Assembly: GCA_963676875.1 (NCBI GenBank)
Contig: OY781436.1
Location: forward strand, 4,340,001 to 4,404,000
DNA: 64,000 nucleotides
Source of the DNA: UBA6244 sp963676875
GTDB taxonomy: Bacteria > Bacteroidota > Bacteroidia > Bacteroidales > F082
Direction of reading: 5' to 3'
Below are positions 54,626-63,230 of the stretch, in pieces. Position 1 is the stretch's first letter. Each line of letters opens with the position of its first letter. Below the pieces are notes generated by a model, which was given only the letters and a program-made list of their open reading frames with translations, was not told where the DNA came from and ran no database searches. Position numbers and translations under genes: made by a program.

Positions 54626-56272
54626 TTATATACTATACTGATCCACAAGCGCTTTTAATTTTTGCCCCAGATCATTCAAATCTTTGGCGGCCTTTTCCGC
54701 CTGCTTCATGCTGGCCGCATTTTCGGCACCGGCCTGATTAATGTTGTTCATGGCAACACCCACCTGATCCATACCTACCACCTGTTGATGGCTTGATGCC
54801 ACAATTTGGGTAGCTGACTGAACCGATTCATTCACGCTTTTGGCCAACAGGCGAATAGTTTCGCCAGCCTTCGACGACTGTTTCACCCCGGTTTCTACGG
54901 CCTTGCTTCCCTGTTCTGCTGCCAAAACCGCTGAGGCAGTTGCTTTTTGGATATCGTTCAGGATGAGACTTATCTGGTCGGTGGATTCTCTGGAAATATG
55001 TGCCAGATTTTTAATTTCCCGCGCCACCACAGCAAAACCTTTGCCATGTTCGCCGGCGTTTGCCGCTTCAATTGATGCATTTACGGCCAGTAGATTCGAT
55101 TGATCAGCCACATCATTCACAGAAGCGATAATACCCCCAATTTGTTGGCTTTGTTCGCTAAGACTTACAATGGTGCTGGCTATTATTTCCATTTGTCGGC
55201 TTATCCCGTTCATTACCTTCACGGTATCCTCCACAGCCTTGTTTCCCGATTGGGTTACCTGGACTATCTCAGTTGAATTTTCGGCTACCTTGCCTGCCTT
55301 CTGAGCTGATTGCTGGGAAGCTTGGCGAACTTCTTCCACAGTTGTGGTGGTTTGACTGATGGCTGTGGCTGTTTCTACTGAGATGGTTGCTACCTGAGTA
55401 GTAGCTGCAAGAATTTCGCTGGAAGAACTGCCAAGCATTTTTACACTTTCCACTATTTCTTTGATGGAACCACGTAATTTCACCGTCATACGAGAAAACG
55501 CCTTATTTAACAAACCCAATTCATCACGGCGGTGGATATCGAAGATGATATTTTCTGACAAATCGCCTTGAGCAATGCGGTTGGCGGCTTCGATGCTTAT
55601 CCTGAGCGGATGGGTGATTCCTGAGGTGAGCATATACACGAGGATGATGGTAATTACCGTTGCCAGAAATCCCAGAATGAGCATGGTACTGCTGGCGCTT
55701 TCCTGTCCGGCATGGGCTTCTTCGTAAAATACTTCAACATGTTCTTCGCTATGGGAAATAAAGGTTTGATTGCTTTGTATCCAACGCTGAACTGCAGGGG
55801 AAGCAGTAGAAAGCATGAAACTACTGGCTTCATGTATCTTTCCTGAATCAACCAATTCCATTACCCTGGTCAATAACAACCTGGCTGTATCCTCATCGCT
55901 CATAATTACGTTGAATAATTGTTTGCCCACCGGACACTCCTGAACAATTAAAGTCTTAAGCTTAGCAGCATTTTCATCATACGATGTCCAGTAATTGTTA
56001 CAGTCGCTTTTCAGCCCTTCAATTTCCGATTGGGACATGTCATCCAAATGATAAAGCAGAATGCGGTCCATTGATCTGACAATATCTCTGGAGTTGTCAA
56101 TCATTTTATTGGAAATGCGTACCCGTAAATTTACTTCCTTTACCACGCGTTCGAGGTTGTTATGATCGACCCTGAACTGTTGAAGTGCAAACAAAATGAT
56201 GATGATCATGAACAAAATGACCAACACAAAGCCAATGGTGAGTCGTAGTCCGATTTTAATATTTTTAAACAT
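54626..56272 (-). CDS. Methyl-accepting chemotaxis protein, helical-bundle sensor
   Basis: A 548-residue protein. One N-terminal membrane helix (LTIGFVLVILFMIIIILFAL) precedes a periplasmic four-helix bundle of about 150 residues. The second helix is near 195-215 (LILGFLATVITIILVYML), followed by HAMP and the signalling coiled coil with the tip ASVNDVADQSNLLAVNASIE. It ends LVDQYSI without a tether pentapeptide. It is 19 bases downstream of another MCP gene and probably shares the same array. The signal is unknown. Confidence 0.94.
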   Translation of the reverse strand: MFKNIKIGLRLTIGFVLVILFMIIIILFALQQFRVDHNNLERVVKEVNLRVRISNKMIDNSRDIVRSMDRILLYHLDDMSQSEIEGLKSDCNNYWTSYDENAAKLKTLIVQECPVGKQLFNVIMSDEDTARLLLTRVMELVDSGKIHEASSFMLSTASPAVQRWIQSNQTFISHSEEHVEVFYEEAHAGQESASSTMLILGFLATVITIILVYMLTSGITHPLRISIEAANRIAQGDLSENIIFDIHRRDELGLLNKAFSRMTVKLRGSIKEIVESVKMLGSSSSEILAATTQVATISVETATAISQTTTTVEEVRQASQQSAQKAGKVAENSTEIVQVTQSGNKAVEDTVKVMNGISRQMEIIASTIVSLSEQSQQIGGIIASVNDVADQSNLLAVNASIEAANAGEHGKGFAVVAREIKNLAHISRESTDQISLILNDIQKATASAVLAAEQGSKAVETGVKQSSKAGETIRLLAKSVNESVQSATQIVASSHQQVVGMDQVGVAMNNINQAGAENAASMKQAEKAAKDLNDLGQKLKALVDQYSI

Positions 56273-56291
56273 AGTTAAACCCCCTTTTTCA

Positions 56292-57968
56292 TTAGTCTGT
56301 TATTAGATCGTCCAAATCCTTTTTTTTATAGGTATCGAGCAAATCTTTCAGCTTTTGACCCATATCATTTAACTCTTTGGCGGCCTTTTCTGTTTGTGCC
56401 ATGCTCGCTGCAGATTCGGCACCCGCCTGATAGATATTCTGCATAGACAAGCCAATTTGATCCATGCCAATTACCTGTTGTTCGCTCGAGGCTAAAATTT
56501 GCGAAGCCGCTTCCATAGCTAGCTTGGTTGTCTGCGACAGGTTTTTAATGGCTTCGCCGGCTCTGGTAGCCCGTTTCACCCCGTTTTCAACCACGTCACT
56601 TCCTTGCCGGGTGGCCAATACCGCTGATCTTGTTGCCTTTTGGATGTCGTTGAGGATATCCCTGATTTTTATGGTGGACTGTTTGGATTGCCCTGCCAGA
56701 TTTCTGATTTCTTCGGCCACCACGGTAAATCCACGCCCATGTTCCCCGGCCTTGGCAGCTTCGATGGAGGCGTTTACCGCAAGAATATTCGACTGCTCAG
56801 CAATATCCGTCACCGATGAAATGATACCCCCAATCGACTGACTCTGTTCGTTGAGAAGAACAATCAGTTTAGCGATACTATCCATCTGCTGACTTATTTC
56901 TCCTATACCCTGAATGGTATCGTCCACAGCACGGTTGCCTTCACCGGATTCTTGTACAACCTTTTTAGCGTTGTTCGATACATTTTCCGCTTTTTGGGCT
57001 GACAACTTGGCTGCCTGTAGTACTTCAACAACAGTAGAGGTTGTTTGGCTAATAGCTGTGGCTGTTTCTGCCGTACCGGAAGCAACTTGTGTAGTAGCCG
57101 ATAGTATTTGTACTGATGAGCTCACCAAAACTTCCACTGTATTGTTAACATCCACAAGTAGGTTGTTCAGGTCGGAGGTGCGTTTTTTAAGTTTGATAGT
57201 TACCAACTCATTCAATTTCATGGTTTTATAGAATACATACATTACATATCCAAGAATACTCAGGTAGGCAATCAACCTGAGGATATGCCACATCCACCAA
57301 TCGAAGGTCCAGATTTCGCCCAAAGAAAATATCAAACCTGAAATACCCAGAAGCAAAGTAAAGATAGCCAATAGCATTTCAAGGGTACTTTTTTTGTACC
57401 AAAGCCTGACCATCAAATAACTGGCGGTTATGATAAACAAGACACCCGAAAAGATATTGATGGCATTGGCCTTGTTTGTAAATGTTGAATTTTCAATCAT
57501 GGTCGGGATTAAATCCGGAATACTCATGGAGAAGATGCCTATGGCCACACTTAAAAGCCCGATGAGCAGAGGAAAATGCCACACCGGTTGAAACGTTTTC
57601 GCTGAAAAAGGAATGATGATCATAACAAACAGAACAGATCCTGCCAGCATGGCAACGCTGTGCAACCACACGAATTGGTTTCCGGGATTGGAAAAGGCAT
57701 GAAAGCCATCCAATATACCCATGGCAATAAGCGCGGCACTTACCAACACATAAAATGGCGTGTTTTTTTTCTTTTCCTTGATTTGAAGCAAAAGAAGTGC
57801 CAGCATAATACTGGCAAAGAAGCCCAAAGCCTCGAAAACCGAATGAATGGCGATACTGATTCCGGTCCATTCCGCTGTATACAACTCCCCAACTTCATAA
57901 AGCCCCATGGGAACGATAAGTCCTACGAATAGTATCCAAAACAGGTATCCTCGTGTTTTTTGTATCAT
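56292..57968 (-). CDS. Methyl-accepting chemotaxis protein with seven-helix membrane sensor
   Basis: A 558-residue protein. About seven transmembrane helices fill residues 8-245 with almost no periplasmic domain. Conserved-looking polar residues sit inside the helices: AIHSVFEALGFFASI, GILDGFHAFSNPGNQF and VWLHSVAMLAG, a pattern like MASE-type membrane sensors that may bind a metal or hydrophobic ligand. No HAMP domain is evident; the signalling coiled coil follows directly (tip TDIAEQSNILAVNASIEAAK). It differs from the two other MCPs in the window, giving the array a membrane-state or small-molecule input, which is inference. Confidence 0.92.
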   Translation of the reverse strand: MIQKTRGYLFWILFVGLIVPMGLYEVGELYTAEWTGISIAIHSVFEALGFFASIMLALLLLQIKEKKKNTPFYVLVSAALIAMGILDGFHAFSNPGNQFVWLHSVAMLAGSVLFVMIIIPFSAKTFQPVWHFPLLIGLLSVAIGIFSMSIPDLIPTMIENSTFTNKANAINIFSGVLFIITASYLMVRLWYKKSTLEMLLAIFTLLLGISGLIFSLGEIWTFDWWMWHILRLIAYLSILGYVMYVFYKTMKLNELVTIKLKKRTSDLNNLLVDVNNTVEVLVSSSVQILSATTQVASGTAETATAISQTTSTVVEVLQAAKLSAQKAENVSNNAKKVVQESGEGNRAVDDTIQGIGEISQQMDSIAKLIVLLNEQSQSIGGIISSVTDIAEQSNILAVNASIEAAKAGEHGRGFTVVAEEIRNLAGQSKQSTIKIRDILNDIQKATRSAVLATRQGSDVVENGVKRATRAGEAIKNLSQTTKLAMEAASQILASSEQQVIGMDQIGLSMQNIYQAGAESAASMAQTEKAAKELNDMGQKLKDLLDTYKKKDLDDLITD

Positions 57969-57979
57969 ATAGTTATTTT

Positions 57980-58564
57980 TTATATTTCCTCTTGGTTGAC
58001 AATCATTTTCGGGTCGGTGAGCATTTTTTCCGCATCCAACAGAATTATGTGATCTCTGGTAATGCCTTTTAGATATTGAGTACCAATGGCCAGGTCTTGA
58101 TTTTCGGCAGATTGTATATCGGCGGATGGTATTTTAAAATTTCCGACCACCACATCTGCCAAAATACCAAACTCCATGTGTTGATTTTCAAGAATAATCA
58201 CCTTGTTCAGTTGACCCAACCCCCTTTCGGAGAGGTTAAAAAACTTCTTCAAGTTGATTACAGAAATAATTTCGCCCCGAATATTGATGACACCCAGCAC
58301 GTATGAAGGTGCCCCCGGAATCATGGTAAATTCAGTAAGGGGATAGATTTCGCGTACAAATCGATTTTCGATGGCATAGTCTTCTTCGGACAAATTAAAT
58401 TGAATGACCGAAAACCTCTCCCCTTCCATGCGACTGTCTTCTATTTCAGCTCCCATTTCCTCTGCCCTTTTCCTGAGAATCGATTGCCGCTCTTCAGGCG
58501 ATAACAACAACTTCGGATTTGGGTCGCCAATACTATCAATCATATCTTTCTTTCTTTTTGTCAT
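57980..58564 (-). CDS. cheW: CheW-like coupling protein with N-terminal extension
   Basis: A 194-residue protein. Residues 1-50 are a charged, probably flexible extension (ERQSILRKRAEEMGAEIED); about 51-190 is a CheW SH3-like domain (VIQFNLSEEDYAIENRFVRE, then GVINIRGEIISVINLKKFF). It couples receptors to CheA. Its ATG overlaps the end of cheR by four bases. Together with the other cheW it flanks cheR, the same arrangement as WspB-WspC-WspD. Confidence 0.93.
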   Translation of the reverse strand: MTKRKKDMIDSIGDPNPKLLLSPEERQSILRKRAEEMGAEIEDSRMEGERFSVIQFNLSEEDYAIENRFVREIYPLTEFTMIPGAPSYVLGVINIRGEIISVINLKKFFNLSERGLGQLNKVIILENQHMEFGILADVVVGNFKIPSADIQSAENQDLAIGTQYLKGITRDHIILLDAEKMLTDPKMIVNQEEI

Positions 58565-60039
58565 AGTTTATGTTGGTGTATGATTGTTTCAACAATATTT
58601 TTTAACCTACTAACAGTCAAACCCTCCGATTCAGGAACCAAATCGTCTGGATGGCATTTTTCCAAAACCGTCAACACATTGCGATAATACTTTTTGGCTC
58701 CTGGTAAATCCTTGATACTCAACAGGATATTTCCCAAAGAATAGTAGGCCAAAACAAAATCAGAATCGATAAAAATAGCCCTTTTCAGACATGAAACAGC
58801 CTCCTCCGGTTGATTGTTGATTTGTAGTATGGAAGCATGCAGGTAATACAATCGGGGCTCCAGTTTTTCGGTAAGGATGGCTTTTTCGCATGCAGCCAGC
58901 GCATCCGAAATATGACCTAAGTTGGCATGAGAACGTATAAGCAACAAATCTTGTTCAGTGGTAAGTGCTTCATTTTTCAGCAGTTCGATAATTTTATGAT
59001 AATGACCAGTAGCAAACAGCCCTGCTATGATTTTACTATCCGTATTATCTGTGCTCAGGGGTTTATTGTCTGATTCTAAAGACTGACCTACTGAATGATC
59101 ATCAACTTTCTGTGGGTGATAACTACCGTTAGCAACGACTTCCGTTGGATGAACATCGGCAACAAAATTTGTTTGTTTTATTTTGGAATCCGGATGGTTT
59201 TTTCGGTATAAAACAAATCCCGGAATATTAACCGGTTCAAATTCGGGAAAATTATTTACCGATAATTCGCTGGACGAAACCACCAGATACCCCCCATAAA
59301 CCAATGAATTGTAAAGGGCAAAGCCAATTTGCCTAAAGCGCTGCTGTGTAAAATACATGAGCACATTTCTGCAATAGACTATGTCCATTTGGTGGGTGCT
59401 ATTTGTTGTTGAAGGATAGATGTTTTCGGCCAGATTCAGGTATTGAAAATTTACCATCTTTTTGATGGAGGGTACTAATTCGAACAACCCCTTTCCAACG
59501 GGTTTGAAATAGTTGTTTAACAGCCAGTCGGGAGTGCCGCGAAATGACCATTTTCCATAGATTCCTGACCTTGCTTTTTGCAATGCATTGGGGCTGATGT
59601 CGGTGGCTAAAATGGTAATATGCCAATCGTTTATATCCGGAATGATTCGCTTGAGGGCGATGGCAATGGAATAGGGTTCTTCACCTGCCGAACAGCCGGC
59701 ACTCCATATGCGAATGTGCTTTCCTTTGTTTCTTCGTTCCTTGACTAATTCGGGGAGAATTTTTTGCTCAAGGGCCTCAAAAGTAAGTGGTTCGCGCCAA
59801 AAATAGGTTTCGTTAATCGTAAGGTGGGCTGCCAACCCTTCGGCCAGCTCGCGGGTGAGCGGTCCCGCATAAAGATGATTGAAAAACAAGTTTAAATCCT
59901 CATACCCAAACTGCCGTGAAGCCAATATAATATTGCGTTCCAAATCGCACCAACGCTCCTTGGGAAAATGCAGGGCAAGTTCATTTTCAATAAACTTGCT
60001 CAAACGCAACAGCTGGATATCGGTGAGTTTACAATCCAT
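58561..60039 (-). CDS. cheR: CheR methyltransferase with C-terminal TPR domain (WspC-like)
   Basis: A 492-residue protein. The CheR N-terminal helical domain spans 1-75. The catalytic domain spans about 76-275, with NETYFWRE (76-83), the SAM site IWSAGCSAGEEPYSIAI (111-127) and VYCRNVLMYF. After a linker, about 330-480 holds three or so TPR repeats (SVPALYY-like ALAACEKAILTEKLEPRLYY, DFVLAYYSLGNILLSIKD). CheR methylates receptor glutamates for adaptation; TPR-fused forms are typical of Wsp-like arrays, where receptors lack the pentapeptide tether, as seen here. It is translationally coupled to the following cheW. Confidence 0.94.
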   Translation of the reverse strand: MDCKLTDIQLLRLSKFIENELALHFPKERWCDLERNIILASRQFGYEDLNLFFNHLYAGPLTRELAEGLAAHLTINETYFWREPLTFEALEQKILPELVKERRNKGKHIRIWSAGCSAGEEPYSIAIALKRIIPDINDWHITILATDISPNALQKARSGIYGKWSFRGTPDWLLNNYFKPVGKGLFELVPSIKKMVNFQYLNLAENIYPSTTNSTHQMDIVYCRNVLMYFTQQRFRQIGFALYNSLVYGGYLVVSSSELSVNNFPEFEPVNIPGFVLYRKNHPDSKIKQTNFVADVHPTEVVANGSYHPQKVDDHSVGQSLESDNKPLSTDNTDSKIIAGLFATGHYHKIIELLKNEALTTEQDLLLIRSHANLGHISDALAACEKAILTEKLEPRLYYLHASILQINNQPEEAVSCLKRAIFIDSDFVLAYYSLGNILLSIKDLPGAKKYYRNVLTVLEKCHPDDLVPESEGLTVSRLKNIVETIIHQHKL

Positions 60040-60045
60040 GGCTCG

Positions 60046-60516
60046 CTAATTTCCAAGTGCCTTGTCGAGCTTTTTTTGCTCATCCAGAGATAAAAACTTC
60101 TCCAAATCGCTGATGAGCACAATGTGCTGCTTGTACACCGTTATTCCGGAAAGGACATCTGTAAAAGGCATCGTATCGTCGGGATCTGTAATCTGACTAT
60201 CAGACAACTCCGCTACATCTGTTACATAATCCACCACCAAAACCAACCTTCTTTTTTCAGTTGAAACAATCACAAACTGATCGTCAACACCAACTTCTCT
60301 ATGGGGCAATCCAAATAATTTACGAATATTGACCACCGGAATTATTTCGCTATGGAAATTAACAACCCCCCAAATGATTTCCGGAGCACCCGGCAATGGT
60401 GTCATTTCCATGGAAGGAACCACCCTGTCAACCTGGCTCAGATGAAGGGCGTAGCGCGGTTCATCCAGGCTGAACAACACTACCTTGGTAATTCTTTCTG
60501 ATTGCAAATCGGTCAT
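60046..60516 (-). CDS. cheW: CheW-like coupling protein
   Basis: A 156-residue single-domain CheW (KVVLFSLDEPRYALHLSQVD, then GVVNFHSEIIPVVNIRKLFG). It is the first gene of the chemosensory operon, six bases before cheR. It links receptor tips to CheA in the array. It is only moderately similar to the second CheW, so the two may serve different receptors. Confidence 0.93.
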   Translation of the reverse strand: MTDLQSERITKVVLFSLDEPRYALHLSQVDRVVPSMEMTPLPGAPEIIWGVVNFHSEIIPVVNIRKLFGLPHREVGVDDQFVIVSTEKRRLVLVVDYVTDVAELSDSQITDPDDTMPFTDVLSGITVYKQHIVLISDLEKFLSLDEQKKLDKALGN

Positions 60517-60657
60517 CGTGATGGGCTTTAAAACAATGTATTACAACCACTTGAACCCTTAATCGCCGCTCCTCAACAACAATTTGTATGTAAATACTCT
60601 CTCTGACAAAACGACTATCGGGCTGAAGCGTCCCTCAAAGATAAAAAAAATTGGATT

Positions 60658-60828
60658 ACTTAGAAACTGTCTAAATTTTATTTTAGGGCTCCGTTAGGAG
60701 CCAAATATGGGTAGATGGATAATCTTTTTCATTTATTTCGTCCCGGATGGGACGATACAATCGTGCTGAAATGACCTTTCCTACCCATATGTTTTACCAA
60801 CAAGAAAAACTTAGACAGTTTCTTAATA
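60658..60828. mobile_element. Non-coding element with terminal inverted repeats, copy 1
   Basis: Ends are TTAGAAACTGTCTAAATTTT and its inverse AAAACTTAGACAGTTTCTTAA. Inside are nested palindromes: GGCTCC-GTTA-GGAGCC, GTCCC-GGAT-GGGAC and ATATGGGTAG/CTACCCATAT, so the whole unit folds into one long stem. It has no coding capacity; MITE- or REP-like. The preceding 60517-60657 stretch upstream of the che operon shows no clear promoter. Confidence 0.7.
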
Positions 60829-60984
60829 ACTCTCTACATTTAGTTTTGGCAATCAGTTAGAAGTCAAAGATGTGTTGTAAACCAAATTTTTTAAAATTCG
60901 ACGCGAATTGGACGATAAGATCCTTCTAAGATTTACCTACCGACACCTATGTACACCCTGAGCAAAATTGAAACAGTTTCTTAA
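60824..60984. mobile_element. Same element, diverged tandem copy 2
   Basis: It keeps the order of copy 1 in degraded form: TTAATAACTCTCTACATTTA at left, CAGTTAGAAGTCAAAGA in place of the first inner palindrome, GGACGATAAGATC for the second, CCTATGT, then TTGAAACAGTTTCTTAA at right. It lies head to tail with copy 1. Confidence 0.55.
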
Positions 60985-60998
60985 CCCTTCTCCGATAT

Positions 60999-61030
60999 TT
61001 TGCCACTTCCCAACAACTTTATTATTTTTG
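60999..61030 (+). promoter_or_regulatory. Promoter of the potassium channel gene
   Basis: TTTG (60999-61002), a 20-base spacer and TATTTTTG (61023-61030) match the Bacteroidota promoter consensus exactly. The ATG at 61118 leaves a leader of about 80 bases. Confidence 0.7.
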
Positions 61031-61117
61031 ACGCCTGTTGGCTCATTGTACAATATAAATGTCGGGGATTTTCAAGCGAAATAGTACCCTGTGTAATTTC
61101 AACAAACCTCAATAGGG

Positions 61118-61795
61118 ATGAATACAACCTTAAAAATTGAAACCAAAATTAAGTCACTTACCCGTTGGAATATTCTGTTGTTGATCCTGGTATCGTTTAC
61201 CATTTTTGGCATCGGTATTTTTCCCGAAAGCTGGCACTCGGGGCTGTACAACGTTTTTTACACCCTCATCTATTTTGTTGCCATTCTGGCTCTTGACAAA
61301 AACCACAAACAACTGTTTATCCTTTCCACCATCATGATGCTGGTGGAATGGAGCTCGAGTGCGTTCGACCTGGAAGTAATTAACAATGCTTCTTCATTTC
61401 TGAATTTTGTGTTTTTTGGCTATGTTGGGGTGGTACTTATCAAGCAGGTGGCCAGCGCCCAACAGGTCAATGCTCGCGTGATTCTCGAATCGGTGAACGG
61501 ATACCTGCTCATGGGTCTGATATTTTCCATTCTTATTGCAGTCATTGTTAAGTTTGATCCGGGAGCCATTAATTTCCCCGAGTATTCCGACCCAACTGGT
61601 GATCAGGCTGTTAAATTTTCCGACTGTCTGTATTATTCATTTATCAGCATCACCACCATGGGCTATGGCGATTTGGTTCCTACCCAAGCCTACACCAAGG
61701 CGCTGGCAACCCTGATCGGCGTTTCCGGACAACTGTACGTGGCCATCATCATTGCCTTGCTGGTGGGAAAGTTTTCTAGTCAGAAAGAATCATAG
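61118..61795 (+). CDS. Potassium channel family protein
   Basis: A 225-residue membrane protein with about six helices; the last two flank a pore loop whose selectivity filter reads TTMGYGDLVP (T180-G184 core). There is no RCK/TrkA-N domain or other cytosolic gate, and only a short C-terminal tail. The helix before the pore (GYLLMGLIFSILIAVIVKF) and the one after (LIGVSGQLYVAIIIALLVG) make a classic two-helix pore with an extra N-terminal membrane bundle. It should conduct K+ across the inner membrane. Monocistronic. Confidence 0.92.
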   Translation: MNTTLKIETKIKSLTRWNILLLILVSFTIFGIGIFPESWHSGLYNVFYTLIYFVAILALDKNHKQLFILSTIMMLVEWSSSAFDLEVINNASSFLNFVFFGYVGVVLIKQVASAQQVNARVILESVNGYLLMGLIFSILIAVIVKFDPGAINFPEYSDPTGDQAVKFSDCLYYSFISITTMGYGDLVPTQAYTKALATLIGVSGQLYVAIIIALLVGKFSSQKES

Positions 61796-62014
61796 CGATG
61801 ATTGAATGAAAATGTACAGCCCCAATACTTCGGTCTTCCAGAAACCAAATTTCAACGCATTTAGGACAATCCGTTCAGGTTTCAAAGCTGGTGGTGAGGT
61901 GCCCCAACCCTCCTAGAGGTCCGAATAGTTTCGAGAAACTCTGTGCCTCCTTCGTGGGACTGGGTGACACAACAACGGGCCTTTCACATTTAAAAAAATG
62001 ATCCATACTGCGAC

Positions 62015-62136
62015 TAATACCGATTATGAATTGAAATGAGCTTTAAGTTCGCTTCGCTCCTGAAACCTCTTCAATTCTATATGGGCATTATACATAAACA
62101 GCGTAGTGCTAACTTCATTTTATATATAGTATAAAA
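62015..62136. mobile_element. MITE-like element, copy 2 (inverted relative to copy 1)
   Basis: Left end AATACCGATTATGAATTGAA, right end AACTTCATTTTATATATAGT. The core GTTCGCTTCGCTCCTGAAAC is the reverse complement of the 38304-38452 element. It lacks the internal duplication present in copy 1. The rest of the 61796-62262 gap has no gene. Confidence 0.65.
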
Positions 62137-62262
62137 ATCCCCAAATTTTTAATTGATCGCAAAATAATTATTACTTTCGCACCAATAATATTATTAAAAA
62201 TGATTCTAAACAGGACGATATTTGCTCCGACAAATATCCCTAAAAAATAACATCTAAAGCCC

Positions 62263-62940
62263 ATGAAAAAACTTACCACCCTATTTTTATTGGCCATAAT
62301 ACTTTCTTTGACCACCTATTCGCAAGATTTTGAGTCGGGAGATTTGAACAAAAGAAGTTACGTTAGGATAGGACTCTCAACGCCTGTTTGGCAATATTAT
62401 GGATTTAAAGATGCCAATGCCTTAAAAACCGGTTTGGGTGCGGAATCCCGAATTGGTGCCATTTTTGAAGTGGGAACCATATTTATGCTCAATGGCATCA
62501 ACGTGGGCGACCACATGCGATTTGGCATTAACGCCGATTTTTTAACCCTTAAAGTGCAGGCCTTCAACAAACCCGACAATTTTAAATTGTACAATTTCTT
62601 TGCCGGATCAAAAATTGGCCCTTCCTTTACCTGGGCACCGGCAAGAGCTGTTGCATTTGATGTGTTTTTCAAGATAAACCCCATTTGGGCAGGTGTTATA
62701 TACAACAATAACGAAGATTTCGACAATGGGCAAGATATGTATTACGGTTATGTCCAGATGATGTATTCCACCGGGATTAATGTAAAATTGGCGTTTGTAA
62801 TGCTGGGGTTTGAGTACGATTTCGGCGGACTAAAGTTAAAAAACAACGATGAGGGTGCCTACTGGCCCAATGTGTCTGATCTGAATAATAAACGCACCCC
62901 CATGAATGGTTTTAACATCACCCTAGGTGTCTGTTTTTAG
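62263..62940 (+). CDS. Predicted outer-membrane beta-barrel protein
   Basis: A 225-residue protein with a signal peptide (cleavage near TTYSQ). Repeating amphipathic strands (YVRIGLSTPVWQYYG, MRFGINADFLTLKVQAF, VKLAFVMLGFEYDFGG) end in an aromatic residue (GVCF), as outer-membrane barrels do. I do not recognise a named family. It stands alone, after a MITE-like element. The 290 bases that follow contain eroded CTGTGCACCTCTGTGCAACC-type repeats and no gene. Confidence 0.65.
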   Translation: MKKLTTLFLLAIILSLTTYSQDFESGDLNKRSYVRIGLSTPVWQYYGFKDANALKTGLGAESRIGAIFEVGTIFMLNGINVGDHMRFGINADFLTLKVQAFNKPDNFKLYNFFAGSKIGPSFTWAPARAVAFDVFFKINPIWAGVIYNNNEDFDNGQDMYYGYVQMMYSTGINVKLAFVMLGFEYDFGGLKLKNNDEGAYWPNVSDLNNKRTPMNGFNITLGVCF

Positions 62941-63230
62941 GACATGCTATCAGGCTATCCGGAGAATAATGCCCCACAGTTTTCATTCAATGCATAGCTG
63001 CTCATCTGTCCTTTTGATGACGCTGTCCTGACAAATCGTACAGCACTGCCATCTCTCCGCGCAACCTACTATAACCTCCGTGACTTCTCTGTGCACCTCT
63101 GTGCAACCTACAAAATCGCCGCGTAACCCACAATAACCTCCCTATTGTCCACATCATACATATTTTCCCAACATCTTTGCTCCAATTGATTTTTTTCATA
63201 AATTGCAGCAACAATTACAATTAGCCCTGT

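Noticed and set aside
48379..60516. Classical flagellar chemotaxis operon
   Set aside because: No cheY, cheD or flagellar gene; CheA carries a receiver and CheR carries TPRs, which indicates an alternative-function array.
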